Part shown: in pieces, positions 56,163-64,000 of the stretch
How the letters are laid out: the number at the start of each line of letters is the position of its first letter
How positions within the stretch are numbered: the stretch's first letter is position 1
Assembly: GCA_026018925.1 (NCBI GenBank)
Contig: JAKSZU010000003.1
Location: forward strand, 10,131,236-10,195,235
Direction: 5' to 3'
DNA: 64,000 nt
Source of the DNA: Tupaia tana
Lineage: Eukaryota > Chordata > Mammalia > Scandentia > Tupaiidae
Position numbers and translations under genes: made by a program
The notes under the pieces: model-generated
Database searches by the model: none
What the model was told of the DNA's origin: nothing
The model's input: only the letters and a program-made list of their open reading frames with translations

Positions 56163-56402
56163 GGACTGGCTTCCTGGCCTAGCGATTGAGGAAGCCAGGC
56201 CCCACATGGCCAACTGTGTAGTTCAAATCTGTGTAGCTTGAAAAACATGCTGGGTGCATGTGCATGGGTACCATTAATCCCAACAGGATGAAGAAATGGA
56301 TAAGGGATTAGAACACGACCACATTCTATCAGGAGGTCCTTTTTCTCTCTCCCTGTTCCTTCCTTCCTGTCTCTCTCTGGCAAGTCCATGCACACCCTAT
56401 AT
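56163..56402 (+). mobile_element. tRNA-derived SINE, type O
   Basis: CTTCCTGGCCTAGCGATTGA, GCCCCACATGGCCAACTG, CTTGAAAAACATGCTGGGTG, AATCCCAACAGGATGAAG and ACACCCTATATTAAC. Confidence 0.85.
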
Positions 56403-56410
56403 TAACAATG

Positions 56411-56452
56411 AGGCCAGCTAGTGGAGTGGTGGTTAAGGTGGCTGGATACATA
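56411..56452 (+). mobile_element. SINE head fragment
   Basis: GGCCAGCTAGTGGAGTGGTG and GTTAAGGTGGCTGGAT is the first 40 bp of a type O/S head. It stops abruptly, directly after another SINE. Confidence 0.75.
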
Positions 56453-56954
56453 GTATAAAAATAGTGAAGACAGTGACAAAATTTAAAGCATCCTAAAATT
56501 CTTGTACCTTTAAAGATTAGAGCAATATACTGTTTTTACTCTAAAGTATATAATATGCATATTAAATTTACAATGCATTCTAATGAGGAGAATATAACAA
56601 TATTAATAGTCTTTTTCTTAAAATAGGTAAAGTGGAAGTGAAATGAACATCAAAAAATATAGAGAAAATAGAAACCATATTATAGGAGATATATCTGTAA
56701 ATAAAATATCAATAAAAATAAGCATAAATAATACAAACTTCTTATTCAAAGACAGCTCTGTTCAGATTAGATTTTTAAAACATATACATACTTACAAACA
56801 ACTCAGGAGTCAGATATGAAACACAATTATCATTGGAAAATACTTAGAAATAAATGTAAATGAATTATTCTTTATTAATCTTTAGGGATTAGACTAAAAG
56901 AGGTTGCAGAAATATTTGAGATTAAATACTCTCAAAAATGGTAAGTATTAATTA
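56453..56954. other. Unassigned A-rich DNA
   Basis: No ORF or repeat family recognised. Confidence 0.4.
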
Positions 56955-57822
56955 GTTTTGTTTTTTTGGTAATTTTAGATTTCCATTTACACTTAATTGC
57001 ATATATCTTTACAATGTACAACATTGCTTTTTCCAGTGTGAATACCATACATATCAGTCAAGACAAAAACATTACTATATACATTATCATCAGCAAATAG
57101 CTCTTTTTTTGTCAATTAAATGTATTTTTTTCTTCCACTCTTCCCTTCATCCATTACTCACCCCCACACATAACTCCCATCCTTACTATCTCTAGTATGT
57201 ACCATCGCTCTCCATTTTACTATACCTCCCAAACGATCAGTTTCTGCTATAGAGCACAGAAAATCAGTATATATTCAGTGCAAACATAGAAAGTCTTTCT
57301 TTCACAGTCTGGCTTGCTGCGTTTAGGATTAAGTCTTCCGTATTCATCCACTTTGTATCAAATGTCAGGTTCTCATTGTTTGTTTATGACTGAGTAGCAT
57401 TACGTAGAGTACATATGCCACATTTTTTCAATAAAGTCATCTATTTTTGGACATTTGGGTTGATTCCATATCCTAGCAATTGTAAATAATGCTGAAATAA
57501 ACATTGATGCGCAAGTTTTCTATCCTTCGAGAAAATACGTAAGTGTGGAATTACTGGTTCATATGGTAGTTCTATTTGTAGGTTTCTGAGGAATCTCTAT
57601 ATGGTTCTCCAAAGTGGTTGTACTAATTTGCATTCCCATTAACATTGTAGGAGAGTTCCCTTTTCACCACAGCCTTGCCAGCACTTATCATTATTTATTA
57701 TTTTAATTTTAGCCATTCTGATTGAGGTTAAGTGATATCTCATGTGGTTTTGATTTGCATTTCCCTTATGATAAGAGATGTTGAGCACATTTTCATATGC
57801 TTTAGGAACATTCACATGTCTT

Positions 57823-58089
57823 GGGACCAGCAGTTAGCGTAATGGCTATGTCGCTGAACTCCCATGTAGCCGACCATGGTTCAAGTCCTGGACCCAGTGC
57901 TTAAACTCATGCTGGGTGCATGTGCGTGTGTACCCAAGATCCCAAGAGGAGAATGGAGGAGAAGGGATTGAGGCGTGGCCATCTCCCCTGGGGGGATGAT
58001 TTCTCGTTTTCTATCTCTTTGTCTCTCTCTTTCTGTTGAGTACACGTACGTGCCCTATGACAAAAACCTCTCCAAAAAAAAAAAAAAAA
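57823..58089 (+). mobile_element. tRNA-derived SINE, type Y (GGGACC group), nested in L1
   Basis: GGGACCAGCAGTTAGCGTAA, TGGTTCAAGTCCTGGACCC, ATCTCCCCTGGGGGGATGAT and CCCTATGACAAAAACCTC with an A tail. 18-bp TSD GGAACATTCACATGTCTT at 57805-57822 against 58090-58107 (one C/T change). Confidence 0.95.
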
Positions 58090-59141
58090 GGAACATTCAT
58101 ATGTCTTTTTTAGACAGTTGTATGTTCAGTTCATTTTTCCATCTTTTAATTGGGCTGATTTTTGTGTGTGTGTGGGTAAGCTGCTTGAGTTCTCTATGTA
58201 CTCTGGTTATCAGTCCCTTACCTGAGGTATAGTTAGCAAATAATTTTTCCACTCTGAGGGTTGTCTTCTCACTCTATTTATTGCTTCTTTTGCTGTGCAG
58301 AAGCTTCTCAGCCTATAAAGCTCCATTTGTCTATTCTGGGGACTATTGCATGTGCTTTGGAAGTCTTCTTTAAGAAGTCTTTGCCTACTCCAGGATCTCT
58401 AGGAATTTTTCCTATGTTTTCCATCAGTACTTTTTTTAGTTTGAGGTTTTATGTTTAGATCCTCAATCCATTTAGAGCTAATTTTTGTTAGTGATGAAAA
58501 ATACAGATCTAGTTTCATTCTTCTGCAGATGGATATCCAGTTCTCCCAGCACCATTTGCTGAAGAGATTTTCTTGTTCCCACTGGATTGTCTTGTGCCCT
58601 TTGTCAAGGATCAGTTGGCTATATGTTTTGGGGTTTATTTGGGGTTTCTTAATTCTGTTCCATTGGCCTACCAGTCTGTTTTTCTGCCAATAACATAGTG
58701 TTTTAATTATCACGGTTTTGTAATGTTTTGAGATCAGGGAGTGAGAAATCTTCTACTTTACTCCCCTTGAACAATATTACTTTGGTGATATGGATTTCCA
58801 GACAAATTTTATTTTATTTTTTTTCTATTTCTGTGGGAAATATCTCTGGTAGTTTTTTTGGGATTGCATTAAATTTGTAGACTAATATGGGTAGGATTTA
58901 AATCTTGATTACATTAATTCTTCCAATCCAAGAAAATGGATTGTTTTTCTACTTTTTTGTAACATTCTTAATTTTCCAGTAGAGATCTTTGATATCTTTA
59001 GTAAGGTTTCTTCCTAGATATCTTATTGGCTATAGTAAGTGGAAATTCTTCCTTCAATTTTGTCTCAGTATGTCCATTGTTGGTATAAAAACATGCTGTA
59101 TATTTTTGTATGTTGATTTTGTATCCTGCCATTTTACTATA

Positions 59142-59588
59142 TTAATTTATTAATTCCAGGAGTTTTTTTGTGGATACTCTTAGATTTTCTATGTATAGCA
59201 TCATATCATTTGCAAATAGACATAATTCCACTTCTTTTCTTATTTGGATCTCTTTTATTTGAATCTCTTGTCTAACTATATTGGCTAGAATTTCCAGTAC
59301 TATTTTTAAAAGGAGTGGAGAAAGTGGGCAGCCTTGTCTTGTTCCCGTTTTGAGTGGAAAAGCACTCAACTTTTCCCCAGTATGATGTTAGCTATGGGTT
59401 TCTTACAGATGACTTTTATTGTGTTGAGGAATGGCCCTTCTAAGCCGATTTTGGTGAGTCTTAATTATGAAGGGATGTTGTATTTTATTAAATGCTTTTT
59501 CTGCATAGATTGATATGATCATATGGTAGTGACCTTTCCTTTTGTTAATGTGATGTATTACACTCTTTTGGTGTGTATGTTGAACCAT
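59142..59588 (-). pseudogene. L1 ORF2p reverse transcriptase remnant
   Basis: Two minus frames (59403-59588 and 59142-59369) encode consecutive RT segments. The first has [18 protein letters not shown] where functional L1 has ID-AEKAFDKIQ, so the catalytic-motif Asp is Tyr. The second has [12 protein letters not shown] and [11 protein letters not shown] where FADD is expected, so the first Asp of the pair is Asn. The break at about 59370-59400 is a frameshift. Inactive. Confidence 0.85.
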
Positions 59589-59639
59589 CCTTGCATTCCT
59601 GGAATAAAGCCTACTTGGCCATGGTGTATAATCTTTTTC

Positions 59640-59950
59640 TTTTTATTTATTTTTATTTCATTTTATTTTATACATTCAGTCACATTATTATTTGGGTTAT
59701 AAAATGGATATTTCAACAGGTGAACATTTCTCCCTAGTACAGTTTATAAAACTACAAAATATCTTCAACACATAATACCACATTTCTGTGTGCCATTAAT
59801 GCTTTGCCTCCCTATTTTTCTTCTAAATGTCCTTCCCCAGCCCCTCCTCTTTCACACACACTGTATCTGGTATTTACATCTATTTACTGTGTTTCTATAT
59901 CCTTTAGTCAATTTGTTTCAGTCACCAAAGTTCAGTTTTACGCAGATTAA
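59640..59950 (-). mobile_element. L1 3' UTR fragment, antisense
   Basis: T/A-rich start (TTTATTTATTTTTATTTCATT), then TACATTCAGTCACATTATT and a pyrimidine-rich TCCCCAGCCCCTCCTC segment. It resembles the 3' UTR parts seen at 16300-16560 and 57000-57300. Probably a separate, very short insertion abutting the L1 on its left. Confidence 0.55.
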
Positions 59951-59966
59951 AGAATAAGATATGAAA

Positions 59967-60215
59967 GGGACCAGTAGATGGCATAACTAGACTCCTATGT
60001 AGTGGACCCAGTGAGTCTTGGACCCAGCAGCTTAAAACACATGGAGCATGTGTTATGCATGCTCAAAATCCTGAAAGGAGAATGGAGGAGAAGGGACTGT
60101 GGCACTGCCATTCCTTCGGTAGGGGGTGGGGGGGGGAGGTGATTTCTCACTTTCTGTCTCTCTGTCTTTCCAGCAAGTGCATGGTCCCTATAGCAAAAAT
60201 CCATCTAAAAAAAAG
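59967..60215 (+). mobile_element. tRNA-derived SINE, type O/Y intermediate
   Basis: GGACCAGTAGATGGCATAAC, CTTGGACCCAGCAGCTTAAA, AATGGAGGAGAAGGGACTGT, CCCTATAGCAAAAATCC. A G-rich run replaces the usual C/G palindrome at 60120-60139. TSD ATAAGATATGAAA at 59954-59966 against ATAAGATATTAAA at 60216-60228. Confidence 0.92.
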
Positions 60216-60228
60216 ATAAGATATTAAA

Positions 60229-60984
60229 GACAAATCTAAAACATGGCTACAAGGCAAGTAGGTATGTTAACTCTTTTATTCCTTAGACTCACCATAGTAT
60301 TATTTATAACTTTTACTATTCGTATTCGCAGATGAATAACTAGCAGCTATGAGAAGTTAGATGCCTACCTCAAAGTCCTTTAGGAATTATTTGGCGGGGC
60401 CAGAATTTAAACCATGCAATTGGCGCATTGAGTCCATACTAGTTTGTTAGCTCTCGTTGCTAATTTGTATCATTTTGATCTCTGAGTAGAGATAAATTTA
60501 CTAACTAAATTTGGAAAAAAAAAATTGAAAAACATGTGACAGTATTGACAAAAAAAAATAAAAAGAACACATCTTAAGTAATGTAAAAATAAAGGCTATA
60601 AAAAAATGAATGCACTTTCAACAATTTCTAGTGTGGCTAGAAGGTGAAGTAGATAGATCCAGGTATATCCAGCTTAAGAATGGCACAGCTCAGTTACAGA
60701 CGATCTCAGAAAAGGAGTCAGGTGCTACTCGAAACAAATTAAAGGGAAGCAGGCACAGTTGACTGACCAACATCTGTCTGTCTCCAACCACGTTTAAATT
60801 GTTGTATTATGTACTATTTCACATGATGTATTTGTCAATTTAACCAATAATAATAAAGATTTATGGGTGATTAGGAAGTAGAAAAATCACCTTTACTTCT
60901 GGAATACCCTCTTCTCAGTCCACTTAAGGTGACCACTCTTCTGAATTTAATGCTAATAATTTCCATTAAATTGCTTTTGCTTGT
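60229..60984. other. Unassigned DNA with possible MIR at 60300-60450
   Basis: 60300-60450 (TAACTAGCAGCTATGAGAAG, GGGGCCAGAATTTAAACCA) looks like an antisense MIR. The rest shows nothing supported. Confidence 0.4.
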
Positions 60985-61440
60985 TTGGTTTTAGTTTAAT
61001 TGTGACAAATAACACCTAACATTAAATTTACTACCTTGACCTTAACTTTGTTTGTTCTTTTTAACTATAGGGCACATGAACTCAGTAGATAGACACAGAG
61101 AGAGGAAAAAGGAGCAATCACCACCTTGAGGGATGGCCACATTGCAGTCCCATCTCCTCATTCTTCTTCTGATTTTGGACATGCACCCACAAACACACAT
61201 GCTTGGCCATGCAGGCATCTGGTGCCTTCACCACTATGCCACATGCTGGCCTCACCATGGTAACCATTTTTAAGTATCCAGCTCAGTACCATTCTCATTG
61301 CTATGCAACTATTTTCCAGAACTCTTTTCATCACTCAGAACCGAAATTCTGTACCTATTCAATAACCTCCCAGACCTTCCTCAGTCACTGGTAATCACTG
61401 TTCTACTTTCTGTTTCTGCAAACCTGAATACTGTACCGAC
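60985..61440 (-). mobile_element. Old L1 3' UTR, antisense, split by SINE
   Basis: Left GTTTAATTGTGACAAATAAC and AACATTAAATTTACTACC. Right CCATTTTTAAGTATCCAGC, TGCTATGCAACTATTTTCC, AACCGAAATTCTGTACC and ATCACTGTTCTACTTTCTG. This is the remembered order of L1M 3' UTR complement (AAATTTACCATCTTAACC ...). Confidence 0.7.
61050..61253 (-). mobile_element. tRNA-derived SINE, type O, antisense, nested
   Basis: TTAACTATAGGGCACATGAA, CACCTTGAGGGATGGCCAC, CCCATCTCCTCATTCTTC, and a head GCCACATGCTGGCCTC. Part of the head side is deleted. TSD imperfect. Confidence 0.84.
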
Positions 61441-61484
61441 TCTGATCACCAGTCACCCGCTTGTACTCAGAACAGTACGAGAAG

Positions 61485-61695
61485 CAGTGTAGTGTCATTG
61501 TTAAGAGCACAGTATCTGAAGACAGACTCCCAAGTGACTTGAACCGTGATCTGTTGTCTATTAGCATGTGACACGGGGCAGGGCACTTCACCTTTCATAT
61601 CTTCAGCGTTTCCTTCATAAAACAATAACAATGATAAGAGTACCTTGAGTATAGGGCAGTTTTGAGGGTCAAGAAACTATCTATGAAAAATCCAT
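61485..61695 (+). mobile_element. MIR
   Basis: Long, well-ordered match: CATTGTTAAGAGCACAGTAT, GACTTGAACCGTGATCTG, GGCAGGGCACTTCACC, CTTCAGCGTTTCCTTCATAA and GTACCTTGAGTATAGGG. Best MIR in the window. Confidence 0.85.
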
Positions 61696-62395
61696 GGGGT
61701 GTGTGTTCTCTAAATGTCCCTATTCCTATTGCCCAGTGCATAGAATTATTCTGCTAACACTCTGAAGAGCTCTTCAAATAAAACCTGAAATCTTACAGTT
61801 CCTATAACTTCCATAGTTCATCTAATCACTTCAGTTGAGGTTATTAATCTATTTCAATTGATTGACAGTTGCACAGTAGTCATTTGATTTATAATTTGGA
61901 GGAAGTATTGAATTTATAATTTGGACAGAGCTCCAAATGCGTTTTTGATTTATGTGTGTCCCCCACGCAGTTACTACAAATCACTGGTGGCTGGGCAACA
62001 TTTATGGTAAGACACACACAGTGAGCAGGTGGATTTTAAAGGGCAAGGACATTTAATCTCTCGTGTAAATATAGGAGGCCAGCATTGCAAATAACTGCAA
62101 AAGAAGCAATATGATCAAGTGGGGAAGGACATACGACTCAATAACAAGTAAAACTCAGATTCTGTTTATAATTTCCTCTCTCCCTGGGCTGCATCACAAG
62201 CTTAGAGTTACACCTGGCTCCAGTGAATGCCGAGGTCACTAGTTTTCACATTAAAGCCAAATATTTAATACATAGAATGGTTAGTGGACAAGTTAGTTAT
62301 TTCATTGAATTTCCCTGGTTCTGGTTTGTTAAGCTTTCCACGGTATCACACAGTGTGACTCAGTTTCTTCTGAAAAATATAAGAAAAATAATATA
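61696..62395. other. Unassigned DNA
   Basis: About 700 bp. A two-copy motif TTTATAATTTGGA at about 61889-61926. No gene. Confidence 0.4.
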
Positions 62396-62404
62396 AGCTG
62401 AATT

Positions 62405-62606
62405 TTTTTTTTGAGAGGTTTTTGCCTTAGGACATGTGCACTCACCAAAGAGAGATAGAGAGATAGAGAGATAGAGAGATAGACACAATGAGAGGGAAAG
62501 TGAGAAATCATACCCCAGGGGAGATGGCTGCTGGATCCAAGACTCTAATGGCGGTCAGCCATGTGGAAGTCCATGACATAACCACTACGCCATTTGCTGG
62601 TCTCCG
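62405..62606 (-). mobile_element. Internally deleted SINE, antisense
   Basis: GAGAGGTTTTTGCCTTAGGA, an 8-bp (GATAGAGA)n run at about 62451-62484, ACCCCAGGGGAGATGGC joined directly to TGCTGGATCCAAGACTC. About 60 bp of the body are missing. Head ends CATTTGCTGGTCTCC. Confidence 0.85.
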
Positions 62607-62817
62607 CTTTTTTGAGCTCAATTTTTTTTATTGAGTTGTTGTTTTTTTGTTTTGTTTTGTTTGTTTGTTTAATATCCTGAGATAACACACTTGAAAAGTG
62701 CAACCTAGACCTAAAATTTGACTCCTTAGCAAAGAGACAGTCTAAGGAGTGGAGGCAGGATACCCATTTATCAAGGGGCTTCTCGCAGAGGGGTTCTATC
62801 ACCCACCTGTTTTCAGT

Positions 62818-63048
62818 TATTTACACATTTATTTATTTCTCTCATGAGTAAGAGAGACAGCGACAAAGAGAGAGCACTGCCAACAAGTCCTTGATGCTGC
62901 AATTCAGCCTCAGCCTTCGCTGGTCTTGAATTGTGAGCATGCGTGTGCCCATTGTACCCAAGGGAGTCTCTGGCTGCAAACCTGAAACCCTCCCTTGTAG
63001 GTCAGACTCTCAAAATATCATTTTTACTGCAGCCCCAGCATCCGGCCC
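62818..63048 (-). mobile_element. tRNA-derived SINE, type C, antisense
   Basis: ACACATTTATTTATTTCTCT, CAACAAGTCCTTGATGCTGC, GAGCATGCGTGTGCCC, CTGCAAACCTGAAACCCTCC and CCCCAGCATCCGGCCCC. Confidence 0.78.
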
Positions 63049-63074
63049 CTATTTTTTTTTTATTCTCACAGAAA

Positions 63075-63175
63075 CCCATGACATTGTTTTCATTTTCAGG
63101 TGATGAGATGAGGCTGAGAGACATTAGGGAATTTTCAAGCCAGGATTGGAGACATTGACGGCTTTTGCTTTGGTC
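63075..63175 (-). mobile_element. MIR fragment, antisense
   Basis: CATTTTCAGGTGATGAGATG, AGGCTGAGAGACATTAGGG and TTTCAAGCCAGGATTGG are in the order of the MIR core complement (ACAGATGAGGAAACTGAGGC...). Confidence 0.65.
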
Positions 63176-63737
63176 ACTTTGCTGTACTTCTCTTTGACAT
63201 ACTACAGGAGAGAGTATGAATTTAATGTTTGGCCAAGCAAAAACACCTGCCTCTTTAAGATTTGACCCTAATTGTAAAGCAGTTTTCTTCTTGCTGCAGT
63301 GTTAGGTGTCATATTAATCTTTCTTTCTGACCTCATTCTGGCAAATCATCTTGGAGAAAGAAATAAATAACGTTTCTGTAAATTGATTTATATGAACTCT
63401 AAAGATATAGTACTAGCAAAAAATACCAGGCCACGTCTGGGCTTCCATCAGTAGATCAAAGGTGTCTGTTTCTTATTATTTGCCTCTATACCAACTTTAG
63501 AATGATTACTGAAAGGTCCATTTTCCTAATGCTGTCTTCAATCAAGTGTCCTGAACTTTGACTTCTACTGATCTGGCCTCAAAAATAATGCAATGGCTTC
63601 TTCCAAAAGCCCAGACACAATCTGTAATAAGAATTGGAACTTGAGGTTGAGAGTCAGGCTGGAGCTGCAGCGATGAGCCATCAGGACAAAGAGGGTCTGC
63701 CTTTAGTTTGAATAGAAAGCACACTTTTGTTTTGTTA
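63176..63737. other. Unassigned DNA
   Basis: Nothing supported. Normal complexity. Confidence 0.4.
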
Positions 63738-63942
63738 CAAAGTTTATTTATTTCTTTTTTTTTAGACAGAAAAAGAAATAGAGAGAGGGATCTCCAAAAG
63801 GGCCTTGCTATGCTGTCAGCTAGGGTTGCAGGTACACCTTGCTCGTTCAGATCTACTAGGATCCAAACCTGGGCCTCCCGTGTGGCTCCAGTATCACGTA
63901 CCAGAGTCCTATTGCCTGCACCACCACAGTGGGACCAGGAAC
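63738..63942 (-). mobile_element. tRNA-derived SINE, type C variant, antisense
   Basis: AAAGTTTATTTATTTCTTT, AGACAGAAAAAGAAATAGAG, AAAAGGGCCTTGCTATGC, ATCCAAACCTGGGCCTCCC (inverse B box) and GCACCACCACAGTGGGACC. The body differs from other type C copies, so it may be its own subfamily. Confidence 0.7.
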
Positions 63943-64000
63943 CACATTTTGACTAAGGAACAAAGAAGAAGTTTATCTGTTTGCTGGCTTGTAACCTGGG

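Larger units (their letters stand above)
56955..59638 (-). mobile_element. 5'-truncated L1, antisense
   Basis: Minus-strand L1 from the ORF2 RT domain through ORF2 end (58100-58720 region) and 3' UTR (56955-57450). Plus-strand marks are ATGACTGAGTAGCATTACG, GGGTTGATTCCATATCCTAG and AGCACCATTTGCTGAAGAG. Frames are broken. Carries the SINE at 57823. Similar in age to the L1 at 16298. Confidence 0.87.

Overview
This window looks like intergenic (or deep intronic) DNA from a placental mammal. I found no convincing protein-coding exon, rRNA, functional tRNA gene or snRNA gene. The eutherian signs are old MaLR-type LTRs (MLT1/MST-like), MIR relics, decayed L1 fragments of several ages and orientations, a Tigger-type and a mariner-type miniature DNA transposon, and AT-rich sequence with CpG mostly confined to young repeats. 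Alu, B1/B2/ID, the ruminant, carnivore, rabbit and horse SINEs, and BovB are not seen. The dominant repeat is instead a tRNA-derived SINE family with about 50 copies here that I cannot match to a named family. The lineage therefore stays open: a non-primate, non-rodent placental with its own SINEs.

The SINEs share a tRNA-like head with Pol III A- and B-box-like motifs, joined to different bodies. Type Y (young) and type O (older, diverged) have the same layout of about 260 bp: head, a CpG-rich stretch with a C-run/G-run palindrome, a pyrimidine tract (TCTCTGTCTC), a CCTATAGCAAAAACC end and an A tail. Type S is short (about 140 bp), with the head followed directly by a TC tract and GGTCAAATT plus an A tail. 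Type C has a head, a different body and an (AAATAAAT)-like tail. Many copies have clear target-site duplications (TSDs). Several Y copies are nested in older repeats, which gives a relative chronology.

Layout: 1-6.6 kb holds SINEs plus two MaLR LTRs. 6.6-8.3 kb is unassigned. 8.3-11 kb holds nested SINEs, an MLT1D-like LTR and an L1 tail. 11-15.4 kb is mostly unassigned, with a perfect 22-bp tandem repeat. 15.9-19.6 kb is an old L1 split by a younger antisense L1. 19.6-31.8 kb is SINE-rich, with an LTR and a Tigger MITE. 33-36.2 kb is a SINE cluster with a SINE-in-SINE. 37.6-42 kb holds L1 fragments, an ancient repeat and an LTR inside an L1 3' UTR. 43.4-45.9 kb holds a complex microsatellite, a local duplication of about 300 bp and a mariner MITE. 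46-56 kb holds sparse SINEs, MIRs and long unassigned AT-rich blocks. 57-60 kb is an antisense L1 carrying a young SINE. 60-64 kb holds an L1 UTR, MIRs and SINEs.

No genes work together here, so the window's content is its transposon history. The most notable items are the local duplication at 43.6/45.6 kb, the L1-in-L1 structure, the modular SINE family with two young subgroups, and a few unique stretches that could be conserved regulatory DNA.
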